A stretch of DNA of 64,000 nt from Jeotgalicoccus nanhaiensis. Lineage in GTDB: Bacteria > Bacillota > Bacilli > Staphylococcales > Salinicoccaceae. The DNA is taken from the NCBI GenBank assembly GCA_004570955.1, contig SPPL01000002.1, forward strand, positions 62,001 through 126,000, in the 5' to 3' direction. This document shows positions 27,366-36,327 of this stretch, piece after piece. Positions within the stretch are counted from its first letter, which is position 1, and each line of letters opens with the position of its first letter. Under the pieces are notes generated by a model. That model did no database searches. It was given only the letters and a program-made list of their open reading frames with translations, and was not told where the DNA came from. The position numbers were made by a program, and so were the translations under genes.

Positions 27366-27437
27366 CAAACATTTGTTCGTATTTATATTGACTGCGAACA
27401 AGTGTTCTGTTATATTGTTATTACAAACATTTGTTCT
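27366..27437. promoter_or_regulatory. Three LexA boxes and the sosA-like promoter
   Basis: Three SOS boxes start exactly 29 bp apart: CAAACATTTGTTCG (27366), CGAACAAGTGTTCT (27395) and CAAACATTTGTTCT (27424). They match the Gram-positive consensus CGAAC-n4-GTTCG with small deviations. The rightward promoter TTGACT (27388-27393), 17 bp, TATATT (27411-27416) contains the middle box in its spacer. A leftward lexA promoter probably uses TTGTAA overlapping the first box. Confidence 0.9.
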
Positions 27438-27452
27438 TAGGAGTGGATATTA

Positions 27453-27767
27453 ATGACAATGAAAGATTTCAAGACGCTCACGGGATTATTCGCGGTAATG
27501 CTAAGCTTCGGGCTTTTATATAGTTTTAATATGGTTGAACCTGATTATGCGGAGAACGTACATTCTCATGAAAATACTGCATTTTCAGAAAATGAAGATG
27601 ATCAAACAATCGAACAAGAAGCGAACGGTACAGTATCGGCTTCGTCAATTGATGAACCTGAAGAGGCGGAAGATGAAACAGCTGAAGAAAAACGGCCGGC
27701 AAACGGTTTTATCAGCAGCGGGACACTGACGGAACGGGTTAATTATGACGTTTCCAGCAGAAATTAA
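27453..27767 (+). CDS. SOS-induced membrane protein, SosA/YneA-like cell-division inhibitor candidate
   Basis: A 104-residue protein with one membrane segment (about residues 9-27) followed by an acidic, low-complexity extracytoplasmic tail. It is divergent from lexA and sits under a promoter whose spacer is a LexA box, the position of sosA in Staphylococcus aureus and of yneA in Bacillus. SosA is a small membrane protein that delays division during SOS. The sequence itself is too diverged for me to confirm homology; topology, regulation and place in the gene order carry the call. AGGAG precedes the ATG by nine bases. The tail is longer and more acidic than in the 77-residue S. aureus SosA. 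Confidence 0.75.
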   Translation: MTMKDFKTLTGLFAVMLSFGLLYSFNMVEPDYAENVHSHENTAFSENEDDQTIEQEANGTVSASSIDEPEEAEDETAEEKRPANGFISSGTLTERVNYDVSSRN

Positions 27768-27792
27768 ATAATTAGTGTATATATTATCTATT

Positions 27793-27828
27793 AAAGTGCG
27801 GGACCATTTGGTTTCCGCACCTTTTTTA
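27793..27828 (+). terminator. Terminator of the sosA-like gene
   Basis: GTGCGGgACC pairs with GGTtTCCGCAC, followed by six T, between the sosA-like and DUF896 genes. Confidence 0.82.
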
Positions 27829-27858
27829 TGGTAAATTATATTGGAAAGGGTGGAGCTC

Positions 27859-28104
27859 ATGTTAGACGATCAAAAATTACAGCGTCTCAACCAGCTGGCA
27901 AAGTTAAAGCGTGAAGATAAAATATCTGAAGCGGAACTTAAAGAGCTGACCGGTCTGAGAGAAGAATATTTATCCAACTTTAGAAGTTCTTTTAAGAAAC
28001 AGATTAAAAATACTAAAGTGATTGATCCGGAAGGTAAAGATGTTACCCCTGACAAAGTTAAGGCATTACGCAACAAAGATAAAAATAATAATGAAAAGAA
28101 TTAA
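27859..28104 (+). CDS. DUF896 (YnzC-like) small protein
   Basis: An 81-residue, highly charged helical protein of the DUF896/YnzC family (LDDQKLQRLNQLAKLKRE, then LTGLREEYL). The frame opens at a TTG at 27841, but the ATG at 27859 follows AAAGGG and gives the usual family length and start. In Bacillus and Staphylococcus the family gene also lies between the SOS division inhibitor and transketolase. Its function is not established. Confidence 0.88.
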   Translation: MLDDQKLQRLNQLAKLKREDKISEAELKELTGLREEYLSNFRSSFKKQIKNTKVIDPEGKDVTPDKVKALRNKDKNNNEKN

Positions 28105-28119
28105 AGGAGTCGAAAGTAA

Positions 28120-30105
28120 ATGTCATTTGATAAGACTGACTTATTAGCGGTCAATACAATTCGTTCTTTAAGTATTGATGCAATTGAAAAAGCAAATTCA
28201 GGCCACCCGGGTCTGCCGATGGGTGCAGCGCCGATGGCGTATGTACTGTGGCAAAAACATTTAAATTTTAACCCGAAAAATGTCGACTGGTTTAACAGAG
28301 ACCGTTTCGTGCTGAGCGCAGGCCACGGCTCAATGTTAATTTACAGCCTGCTTCATCTTTCAGGCATTCTTGAAATGGATGACTTAAAGGAATTCAGACA
28401 GTACGAATCCAAAACACCGGGACACCCTGAGTTTAAACATACGGACGGCGTAGAAATTACTACAGGTCCGCTTGGACAGGGATTCGCTATGAGTGTCGGT
28501 ATGGCAATGGCGGAAACACACCTGAATTCTGTATTTAATACAGACGACCATAAAGTGGTTGACCACTATACTTATGTGCTTGCTTCAGACGGCGACCTGA
28601 TGGAAGGGATTTCGCACGAAGCGGCATCACTTGCAGGCCACCTCGGACTGAACAAGCTGATTGTACTTTACGATTCAAATGATATTTCACTCGACGGCGA
28701 TCTTGACAAGAGCTTCTCAGAAGATGTTGCGGGACGTTTTAAAGCTTATAACTGGAACTATCTGCGCGTAGAAGACGGCAACGATTTAGAGGCAATCGAT
28801 AAAGCAATCACCGACGCTAAACAAAGCGATAAACCGACGCTGATCGAAGTGAAAACGGTTATCGGTTTTGGCGCACCGACCAAATCAGGCAAGTCGGATG
28901 CTCACGGCGCGCCGCTCGGCGATGCTGAACGCCAGGGTGCTTATGAAGCATACGGACTTGACCACCTGAAAACATTCGATGTGGACGAGTCAGTTTACAC
29001 GCGCTTCAATGAAACTTTAACTGCACGCGGGGAAGCTGAAGAAGCTGCGTGGAACAAAGTAGTTGAATCATTTAAAGCTGCGGATGAAGAAAAATACAAT
29101 GATTTCACAGCTGCGGTTAAACGCGAACTGCCTGAAAACTATGCTTCAGAACTTCCAGTTTATGAAACGGGAATGAAAAAAGCAACGCGCGGCAACTCGG
29201 GAGATATGATTCAGGAATTATCAAAATCAATTCCGACTTTCTTCGGCGGGGCAGCTGACCTTGCGGGAAGTAACAAAACAAATGTTAAAGAAGCGAGCGA
29301 CTACTCGAAAGACAATTATGCGGGCCGCAATATATGGTTCGGTGTAAGAGAATTTGCGATGGCAGCGGCAATTAACGGAATGGCTGCACACGGCGGGGTT
29401 TATCCTTATGCAGGAACATTCTTTGTCTTCAGTGACTATCTGAAGCCTGCAGTACGCTTAAGCGCACTGATGAAATTGCCGGTAACATACGTATTCACTC
29501 ACGATTCTATCGCAGTCGGAGAAGACGGGCCGACACATGAACCGGTTGAACAGCTGGCGGGTCTACGTGCCATTCCAAATCTGAATGTTATCCGTCCGGC
29601 AGACGGCAATGAAACGCGCGCAGCCTGGAAAGTTGCACTGGAGTCTGATGACACACCGACAGCTTTAGTACTGACACGCCAGGATCTCACTGTTTTGGAT
29701 ATTGATAAAGAAAAAGTCGAAGAAGGCGTACGCCGCGGCGGTTACCTCGCTTATGACGGCGGAGACGATGCAATTGTCTTTGCAACAGGAAGTGAAGTCT
29801 CACTCGCAGTTGAAACTGCAGAAAAACTGGCAGCAGAAGGCGTAAATATTAAAGTTGCCTCAATTCCAAACGTCCAGGCATTCTTAAAGCAGGATGAAGA
29901 ATACATTGAATCAGTGCTAAACACTGACATTGAAAACCGAACAGCAGTTGAAATGGCTGCGAGCCTCGGCTGGCACAGATTTGTCGGCATAAAAGGCAAA
30001 CTGTTAACAATTGATACATTCGGAGCAAGTGCACCGGGCGGGGAAGTCGTTGAACGCTACGGCTTTACCGTAGAAAACCTGGCAAATATTATCCGCAGTA
30101 AATAA
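28120..30105 (+). CDS. tkt: Transketolase
   Basis: A 661-residue thiamine-diphosphate enzyme of the pentose phosphate pathway that moves two-carbon units between sugar phosphates. [17 protein letters not shown] (near residues 28-44), the cofactor motif GDGDLMEG-type sequence (here [14 protein letters not shown], about 154-167), and [20 protein letters not shown] (about 463-482) are in order. Length is normal. AAAGGAG precedes the ATG. It follows DUF896 by 15 bp. Confidence 0.97.
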   Translation: MSFDKTDLLAVNTIRSLSIDAIEKANSGHPGLPMGAAPMAYVLWQKHLNFNPKNVDWFNRDRFVLSAGHGSMLIYSLLHLSGILEMDDLKEFRQYESKTPGHPEFKHTDGVEITTGPLGQGFAMSVGMAMAETHLNSVFNTDDHKVVDHYTYVLASDGDLMEGISHEAASLAGHLGLNKLIVLYDSNDISLDGDLDKSFSEDVAGRFKAYNWNYLRVEDGNDLEAIDKAITDAKQSDKPTLIEVKTVIGFGAPTKSGKSDAHGAPLGDAERQGAYEAYGLDHLKTFDVDESVYTRFNETLTARGEAEEAAWNKVVESFKAADEEKYNDFTAAVKRELPENYASELPVYETGMKKATRGNSGDMIQELSKSIPTFFGGAADLAGSNKTNVKEASDYSKDNYAGRNIWFGVREFAMAAAINGMAAHGGVYPYAGTFFVFSDYLKPAVRLSALMKLPVTYVFTHDSIAVGEDGPTHEPVEQLAGLRAIPNLNVIRPADGNETRAAWKVALESDDTPTALVLTRQDLTVLDIDKEKVEEGVRRGGYLAYDGGDDAIVFATGSEVSLAVETAEKLAAEGVNIKVASIPNVQAFLKQDEEYIESVLNTDIENRTAVEMAASLGWHRFVGIKGKLLTIDTFGASAPGGEVVERYGFTVENLANIIRSK

Positions 30106-30172
30106 GCATTGAATTTAGATGTCCGTTAAGGTAAACTAAATAGTGGTTTACACGGAAAAGAGGTGAGCATTT

Positions 30173-30415
30173 TTGGCGACTTGGATATGGATATTGATCG
30201 TAATCGTAGCCCTCATTGGTGGTTTCGCATTAGGATTTTGGATCTCTAGAAAATACATGATGGATTACTTGGAGAAAAACCCTCCTATTAATGAAGACAT
30301 GCTCAGAATTATGATGATGCAGATGGGTCAGAAACCTTCTCAGAAGAAAATTAATCAAATGCTGAGTATGATGAATAAATCATCAGAACAAGCTAAAAAA
30401 GACAAAAAGAAGTAA
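30173..30415 (+). CDS. YneF-family (UPF0154) small membrane protein
   Basis: An 80-residue protein with one N-terminal membrane segment (about 4-24), then [39 protein letters not shown]-type sequence typical of YneF/UPF0154. The start is a TTG with AGGTGA six bases upstream. The gene follows tkt as in Bacillus and Staphylococcus. Its function is unknown. Confidence 0.9.
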   Translation: MATWIWILIVIVALIGGFALGFWISRKYMMDYLEKNPPINEDMLRIMMMQMGQKPSQKKINQMLSMMNKSSEQAKKDKKK

Positions 30416-30425
30416 AGACTTATGA

Positions 30426-30456
30426 AAACACGCATTGTAAAAATGCGTGTTTTTTA
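30426..30456 (+). terminator. Terminator of the tkt-yneF unit
   Basis: AACACGCATT pairs with AATGCGTGTT and is followed by a T-run, ten bases after the yneF stop. Confidence 0.87.
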
Positions 30457-30481
30457 TATTTATTTAATTTTTAGAAAAATA

Positions 30482-30511
30482 TTGCAATTTTGTTATCGGC
30501 ATGGATATAAT
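30482..30511 (+). promoter_or_regulatory. Promoter of the first binding-protein gene
   Basis: TTGCAA (30482-30487), an 18-bp spacer and TATAAT (30506-30511) form a sigma-A-type promoter 30 bp before the start codon. Confidence 0.72.
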
Positions 30512-30541
30512 AAATTTATCACGCAAAGGGGGTAAAATAGA

Positions 30542-32221
30542 ATGAAACACAAAAATTTTTTAGCATTTTTTGTAATCGCTTTCTTAACTGTTATGGCGGC
30601 TTGTTCGAGTGATGAAAACGTCGAAGAAGAAGCGGCCGGGGATGACGCAGCTGAAAGTGAAAATACAGGGGATTTAACAATTGGGACGATGGCGGATGTA
30701 GTGTCGCTGGACTTGCATGGTTCAAATGATTCTGCTTCAAGTCAGGTAAGAACAAATATTTATGAGAGATTATTAGATCAGGATGTAAATATGGAATTAC
30801 AGCCGGGGCTCGCTACTGAATACGAGCAAGTTGATGAAACAACATGGAATTTTAAACTCCGTGAAGGTACAACTTTCCACAACGGTGAAGATTTTACTGC
30901 AGAAGATGTAGTCGCAACTTTTGACAGAGTTAGGGACGAAGCGTTAGCTTCACCAGTACTTTTTCTTTTTGAAATGATTGAAGAAGTTGAAGTTGTAAAT
31001 GATTATGAAATTAATATACATACTTCAATACCTTTTGCGCCGCTGGCAAGTCACCTGGCTCACAGTACGGCAGGCATTATGCCTAAGGAACTGATTGACA
31101 GTGATTATCAGGCAGCTTTGGATGCAGCAGGTGTTGATATGACACTGGAAGAATATTATGAAGCACGTGACTCAGGCGGGGAAGAATACGATTCCGTTAA
31201 GGAGCAAATTTCAGAACACGTGGGTACGGTAATCGGGTCTGAGCCTAATGGAACAAACCATCTGAAATATGTTTCACGGAGTGCGGGAGATACAGTAGAA
31301 CTGGAGAAATTTGAAGACTTCCAGGGCGGAGACCGCTACTTTGAAAATGTAACATTCAAAGTAATTCCTGAAAGCGGTGCACGTATGGCAGAGCTCGAAA
31401 CAGGCGGTGTACAAATCGCAACGGATGTTGACTCTGCGAGCGTTGAACGTATTGAAAATGGCGCGGATACTGCATTAACAGTTAAAGATTCAGTTCGTAT
31501 GTCATATTTAGGATTTAACATAAACAAAGAACCATTCGACGACATCAAGGTGCGTCAGGCAATTTCATATGCCATTGACCGCGAAGAAATTGTAGCAGGC
31601 GTGTACGATGACATGGGTATTCCTGCCAAAGGTCCGTTGGCTCCGGGTGTCTGGGGATATTCTGAAGACCTTGAAGGACAGGAATACGATATTGAAAAAG
31701 CAAAAGAACTGTTAGCAGAAACTGATATGGCAGACGGATTCGATACAACAATCTGGGTTAACGACGATCAGCAGATTATCGATACAGCTGTCTATATTCA
31801 AAATGAACTTGCTGAACTTAATATTAATGTAGAGATTGAGCAGTTCGAGTGGGGTGCATATTTAGAAACACTTGCGAACGGCAACCATGAAATGTTTATC
31901 CTTGGATGGACGACGGTAACAGGCGATGCAGACTATGGTCTGTACGCATTGTTCCACTCTAAAAACCAGGGTGCGGCAGGTAACCGTGTGTTCTACGACA
32001 ACCCTGAAGTCGATGAGTTATTAGATGCAGGACGCGCGGAAGTTGATGACGAAGCACGTCAGCAGATTTATACTGATATCGAAGAAATTCTAGTTGAAGA
32101 ATCACCATCATCATATCTGTTCCACGTCCAGTTTGCAGTTGGATATAATGAAAGTTCATTAAGTGAAGTTGAAATTGATCCGACAGGAAGAGTGCATTTG
32201 GATACGGTGAGATTTAAATAA
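30542..32221 (+). CDS. ABC transporter substrate-binding lipoprotein, peptide/glutathione type (copy 1)
   Basis: A 559-residue family-5 extracellular solute-binding protein. The signal peptide ends in a lipobox (VMAAC, lipidated C21), followed by an acidic linker. WNFKLREGTTFHNGEDFTAEDV (split here for length: WNFKLREGTTFHNG then EDFTAEDV, about residues 98-119) is the family signature. Typical ligands are di- or oligopeptides, glutathione or nickel. No permease or ATPase gene adjoins, so it must serve a transporter encoded elsewhere. A close paralogue follows. Confidence 0.88.
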   Translation: MKHKNFLAFFVIAFLTVMAACSSDENVEEEAAGDDAAESENTGDLTIGTMADVVSLDLHGSNDSASSQVRTNIYERLLDQDVNMELQPGLATEYEQVDETTWNFKLREGTTFHNGEDFTAEDVVATFDRVRDEALASPVLFLFEMIEEVEVVNDYEINIHTSIPFAPLASHLAHSTAGIMPKELIDSDYQAALDAAGVDMTLEEYYEARDSGGEEYDSVKEQISEHVGTVIGSEPNGTNHLKYVSRSAGDTVELEKFEDFQGGDRYFENVTFKVIPESGARMAELETGGVQIATDVDSASVERIENGADTALTVKDSVRMSYLGFNINKEPFDDIKVRQAISYAIDREEIVAGVYDDMGIPAKGPLAPGVWGYSEDLEGQEYDIEKAKELLAETDMADGFDTTIWVNDDQQIIDTAVYIQNELAELNINVEIEQFEWGAYLETLANGNHEMFILGWTTVTGDADYGLYALFHSKNQGAAGNRVFYDNPEVDELLDAGRAEVDDEARQQIYTDIEEILVEESPSSYLFHVQFAVGYNESSLSEVEIDPTGRVHLDTVRFK

Positions 32222-32226
32222 TATGG

Positions 32227-32267
32227 AAATACCTCTTGGCTGCTTTTGTCAGTTAAGAGGTATTTTT
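32227..32267 (+). terminator. Terminator of binding-protein copy 1
   Basis: AAATACCTCTT pairs with AAGAGGTATTT, with a T-run in the right arm, so the two tandem copies are transcribed separately. Confidence 0.82.
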
Positions 32268-32318
32268 ATGCAGTAATATCTTAAATTTTTAATTTTTATA
32301 CGAATTCTAACTATTATA

Positions 32319-32346
32319 TTGCAAAATTATATATTTTCTATATAAT
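32319..32346 (+). promoter_or_regulatory. Promoter of the second binding-protein gene
   Basis: TTGCAA (32319-32324), a 16-bp spacer and TATAAT (32341-32346) resemble the promoter of the first copy, with the same -35 hexamer. Confidence 0.68.
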
Positions 32347-32381
32347 TCAAATTATCAAAATATTTTTGGGGGTTAACAAAA

Positions 32382-34070
32382 ATGGTAAAAAGAGGATTTA
32401 AGTATCTCCTTTTATTTACTGTAGCATTGGTCTTAGCTGCATGTTCAAGCGATGAAAATGTAGATGAAGCTGCAGAGGGAGAAGGAAGTACAGAAGAAAC
32501 ATCAGGCGGAACGATTAACATCGGTATGTCTGAAGATATGGTTACAGTTGATCCGCACGGCTCGAATGACTCGGCTAGTGCACAGATCAGACGTAACATT
32601 TACGAGTCTTTAATTTTCCAGGATGAAGCGCTCGAATTGACTCCGGGACTTGCGACAGAATGGGAAGCGACGGAAGATACAGTTTGGAATTTTAAATTGC
32701 GTGAAGGAACAACCTTCCACAGCGGGCAGGAGTTTACTGCTGAAGATGTGAAAGCAACAATTGACCGTGTTAATGACCCGGCTGTTGCATCCCAGGTTGC
32801 ATTCCTTTACGAAATGATTGAAGAAGTAGAAGTAGTTGGAGACTACGAGGTGAACTTACATACAGAATATGCCTTTGCTCCATTACCTGCGCACTTGTCA
32901 CATAACGCAGGGGGAATTATGAGTAAGGATTTAATTGACAGAGACTACCAGGCTGCCTTGGACGCGGCCGGCAGTGATGTCAGTTTAGAGGAATACTACG
33001 ATTTACGTGATGCAGGCGGTGATGAGTTCCAAACTGTTGCTGATGAAATCAGTGAGCATATCGGTACTGTTACCGGTGCTGAGACAGATGGTACGAACCA
33101 CCTGCAGCTGGCAGACCGTTCGCCGGGAGATTCAGTGACTTTAAGCAGATTTGAAGATTTCCAAAATGGAGAACGCGAATTTGACGAAGTCATTTTTAGA
33201 GTTATACCGGAAACACAGGCGCGTTTAGCTGAACTCGATACCGGCGGTATTGATATCGCGAATGAAATTGATACAGCTAGTGCAGAGCGTATTCAAAACG
33301 GTGATGCAACTGAATTAATCGAAAGCGAATCAGTACGTATGAACTACTTAGGATTTAATATGGAGAAAGAACCATTTGATGATCCTTTAGTTCGTCAGGC
33401 AATTGCCCATGCAGTTGACCGTGATGAAATTATCAGCGGTGTGTATGACGGTTACGGTATCGCAGCTGAAAGTCCGTTAGCTCCGGATGTCTGGGGTTAC
33501 GATGAAAACCTAGAAAGCATTGAAGTTGATATTGAACGTGCAGAGGAACTTTTAAGTGAATCATCACAGCCGGACGGTTTCACTACAACATTATGGGTAA
33601 ATGACGATCCTGCTATTGTGGACTCGGCAGTTTATATTCAAAATGCCTTAAGTGAAATCGGGATTACTGTGGAAGTTCAGCAGTCAGAGTGGGGCGCTTT
33701 CCTCGATCAGACTGCAAACGGAGAACACGATATGTTTATCCTCGGCTGGACTACAGTAACAGCTGATGCAGATTACGGATTGTACGCACTCTTCCACTCA
33801 AATAACTTTGGTGCACCGGGTAACCGTTCATTCTATAAGAATGAAGAAGTCGATGCATTACTGGATGAAGGACGCACAAATCCGGATGAAGACGGACGTC
33901 AGGAAGCATACAGTGAAGTACAGCAGCTCCTGATTGACGATTCACCGGCAGTTTATCTAAATCACACGAGCTTCCTGCTCGGAGTGAATAACGGCAGCGT
34001 AAGCAATATTGGTCTTGATCCTGTAGGGAATATCAGACTTGAAAATGCCAGCTTCAGCACAGAAGAATAA
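32382..34070 (+). CDS. ABC transporter substrate-binding lipoprotein, peptide/glutathione type (copy 2)
   Basis: A 562-residue paralogue of the preceding protein, alignable from the lipobox (VLAAC, C21) to the end. It keeps the family-5 signature WNFKLREGTTFHSG and the block EYGLYALFHS-type sequence (here DADYGLYALFHSNN). The two copies differ mostly in surface loops, which suggests different ligands or expression. A GGGGG-rich ribosome site precedes the ATG. No transporter membrane components adjoin. Confidence 0.88.
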   Translation: MVKRGFKYLLLFTVALVLAACSSDENVDEAAEGEGSTEETSGGTINIGMSEDMVTVDPHGSNDSASAQIRRNIYESLIFQDEALELTPGLATEWEATEDTVWNFKLREGTTFHSGQEFTAEDVKATIDRVNDPAVASQVAFLYEMIEEVEVVGDYEVNLHTEYAFAPLPAHLSHNAGGIMSKDLIDRDYQAALDAAGSDVSLEEYYDLRDAGGDEFQTVADEISEHIGTVTGAETDGTNHLQLADRSPGDSVTLSRFEDFQNGEREFDEVIFRVIPETQARLAELDTGGIDIANEIDTASAERIQNGDATELIESESVRMNYLGFNMEKEPFDDPLVRQAIAHAVDRDEIISGVYDGYGIAAESPLAPDVWGYDENLESIEVDIERAEELLSESSQPDGFTTTLWVNDDPAIVDSAVYIQNALSEIGITVEVQQSEWGAFLDQTANGEHDMFILGWTTVTADADYGLYALFHSNNFGAPGNRSFYKNEEVDALLDEGRTNPDEDGRQEAYSEVQQLLIDDSPAVYLNHTSFLLGVNNGSVSNIGLDPVGNIRLENASFSTEE

Positions 34071-34080
34071 AATATAAGAG

Positions 34081-34118
34081 CGCCCGGATGGAATAGAAAT
34101 TCTGTCCGGGTGTTTTTG
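34081..34118 (+). terminator. Terminator of binding-protein copy 2
   Basis: CCCGGA (34083-34088) and TCCGGG (34105-34110), with an internal GAAT/ATTC pairing, precede a T-run. Confidence 0.8.
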
Positions 34119-34137
34119 TGGCTGCGAAAGGGTTAGT

Positions 34138-34256
34138 GCGCCACTGTGGAACTGACAATGGCACGGTAGAGGTTCCAGCGCGCCACTGTGGAACTGACAA
34201 TGACTCGGTAGAGAGCCCAGTGCGCCACTGTGAAACTGACAATGACGCGCCGTCTC
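34138..34256 (+). repeat. 42-bp tandem array D (3 units)
   Basis: Three units begin at 34138, 34180 and 34222. Each has CCACTGT, a 7-nt centre (ggaactg or gaaactg), then ACAATGG or ACAATGA. The core matches that of array F. It lies between two rightward genes. Confidence 0.82.
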
Positions 34257-34346
34257 AATATAAACTGGACACATAAAATTACTTACTAGTAAAAAGTAAC
34301 ATGACGTAGTATAATAAACAGCGATTATTATTTAGAGGAGTTTACT

Positions 34347-35885
34347 ATGAATAAAAGTTTGAAAGAGAAACGTTCAGTTCTCGACTGGATTGAAATGAGT
34401 GGTAATAAATTACCGCATCCGGTCACGATATTTTTAATTTTTACCTTGCTGGTTATTATTATTTCTCATGTTTTATATTTACTTGGAGTTAATGTCAGCT
34501 ATGTCGGAATAAATCCTGAGTCAGGAGAACGTGAAGAGTTAACAGTTCACGCAGTCAGTCTGCTCACCGGCAACGGCATACGCTATATGTTTACAAGTGT
34601 TGTTGAAAACTTTACGACTTTCGTTGCACTTGGTCCTGTACTGGTCGCAATGATCGGTGTTGGTGTCGCGGAGAAAAGCGGTTATATCAGTGCGCTCATG
34701 ACAAATGTTGTGACGAAAGCACCGCGTAAATTTGTGACACCGATTGTGGTGTTTATGGGTGTAATGTCAAACGTTGCAGCCAGTGTCGGCTATGTAGTGC
34801 TCGTGCCGCTCGGTGCGATTATATTTCTCGGTTTCCGCCGCCATCCGCTGGCGGGTCTCGCAGCAGCTTTCGCCGGTGTCGCAGGAGGATATTCTGCTAA
34901 CCTTTTAATCGGTACGAATGATCCGCTCCTTTCCGGTATTACAACTGAAGCGGCCGGTATTCTCGATGCGTCTTACATCGTGCAGGCAACGGATAACTGG
35001 TTCTTCATGTTTGTCTCAACTTTCCTTATCGTAATTTTAGGTACTTTCATTACCGACAAGATTGTTGAACCGCGCCTTAAAAAATTCGATTTCGATAATG
35101 AAGAAATCAGTGAAAACAAAAAGTTAAACAAACAGGAAAAACGTGCTCTGAACTGGGCAAATATAGCAGCTGTCCTTACAATAATTGGGATATTATGCCT
35201 TGTGGCTTTCCCCGGTTCCCCTTTACGGGGTGAAGATGGAGGAATTGTCGGTTCACCGTTTATTTCGAGTATCATATTTATAATGATGCTGATTTTCCTC
35301 GTGCCGGGTCTTGTTTACGGTGCTGTGAATAAAACAATTAAAAACGATAAAGATGCTGTAAAATTGATGGACTCCTCTTTAGAAACAATGGCGGGCTTTA
35401 TCGTGCTGATATTCTTTGCAGCACAGTTCGTTGCCTTGTTTAACTATTCGAATCTGGGAACGATTATTGCTGTTAACGGTGCGGGTCTGCTGGAGAATTT
35501 AAATATTGGCAGTATGCCGGTGCTTGTAGTATTTATACTGATTACAACACTGATAAACCTCGCGATTGCTGCGGATTCGGCTAAATGGGCAATTATGGCG
35601 CCGATTTTCGTGCCAATGTTCATGCAGCTCGGTATTGCACCTGAGGTAACGCAAGTGGCATACAGAATCGGTGATTCATCGACGAATATTATTTCACCGC
35701 TTATGCCGTTCTTCCCGCTGGTCGTGGCGTTCGCACAACGATACGGCAAAGAAAATGGTATCGGGACAGTTATTTCATTGATGCTGCCTTATTCGGTAAT
35801 TTTCTTAATCACCTGGATAATTATGTTTGTAATCTGGATGCTGCTTGGTATACCAGTCGGTCCAGGTACAAATCTTTCATATTAA
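34347..35885 (+). CDS. AbgT-family transporter
   Basis: A 512-residue polytopic membrane protein of the AbgT family (p-aminobenzoyl-glutamate uptake in E. coli; sulfonamide and folate-precursor export in some others). SGNKLPHPVTIFLIF near residue 18, ANLLIGTNDPLL-type sequence near 190 and YRIGDSSTNIISPLMPFFPL near 437 are conserved blocks. Either uptake of aminoacyl conjugates or drug/metabolite efflux is possible. GAGGAG precedes the ATG. It is a single-gene unit with its own terminator. Two M20 hydrolases occur in the window but not adjacent. Confidence 0.9.
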   Translation: MNKSLKEKRSVLDWIEMSGNKLPHPVTIFLIFTLLVIIISHVLYLLGVNVSYVGINPESGEREELTVHAVSLLTGNGIRYMFTSVVENFTTFVALGPVLVAMIGVGVAEKSGYISALMTNVVTKAPRKFVTPIVVFMGVMSNVAASVGYVVLVPLGAIIFLGFRRHPLAGLAAAFAGVAGGYSANLLIGTNDPLLSGITTEAAGILDASYIVQATDNWFFMFVSTFLIVILGTFITDKIVEPRLKKFDFDNEEISENKKLNKQEKRALNWANIAAVLTIIGILCLVAFPGSPLRGEDGGIVGSPFISSIIFIMMLIFLVPGLVYGAVNKTIKNDKDAVKLMDSSLETMAGFIVLIFFAAQFVALFNYSNLGTIIAVNGAGLLENLNIGSMPVLVVFILITTLINLAIAADSAKWAIMAPIFVPMFMQLGIAPEVTQVAYRIGDSSTNIISPLMPFFPLVVAFAQRYGKENGIGTVISLMLPYSVIFLITWIIMFVIWMLLGIPVGPGTNLSY

Positions 35886-35895
35886 ATGTGTTACA

Positions 35896-35922
35896 GCCGC
35901 AGAATTTTCTGCGGTTTTTTTG
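35896..35922 (+). terminator. Terminator of the AbgT gene
   Basis: CCGCAGAA pairs with TTCTGCGG, followed by seven T. Confidence 0.87.
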
Positions 35923-35944
35923 TGTTTACGATAGTTTTATGGTT

Positions 35945-36231
35945 TGGAATACACATGATAGCCTCTCATGCCAACCCGAAAGAGCTGGGATACATATGAA
36001 GTTCTGTCATGCAAACCCTAATCGTCTGGGGTACACATGAAGTTCTGTCATGCAAACCCTAATCATCTGGGGTACACATGAAGTTCTGTCATGCAAACCC
36101 TAATCATCTGAGGTACATATGAAGTTCTGTCATATCAACTCCAATAGTCTGGGATACACATGAAACCGCGTCATACAAACCCCAATCACCCTGGATACAT
36201 ATGAAACCGCATCATACAAATCCCAGCCATC
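35945..36231 (+). repeat. 41-bp tandem array E (7 units)
   Basis: Seven units start at 35945 and recur every 41 bp (35986, 36027, 36068, 36109, 36150, 36191). The core is CATGA, a 7-nt centre agttctg, then TCATG; outer units are more diverged. The core equals that of array C in opposite orientation. It lies between two rightward genes; the remaining 96 bp before the next start hold only its promoter region. Confidence 0.85.
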
Positions 36232-36327
36232 ATCTTCCATTATCATACTTATGATTTATTTCAATTTCCGAAATATATGGTAAAATTCAAAGTGAAATAA
36301 AGGTGTAGAAATAAGGGGAGTGTACGG

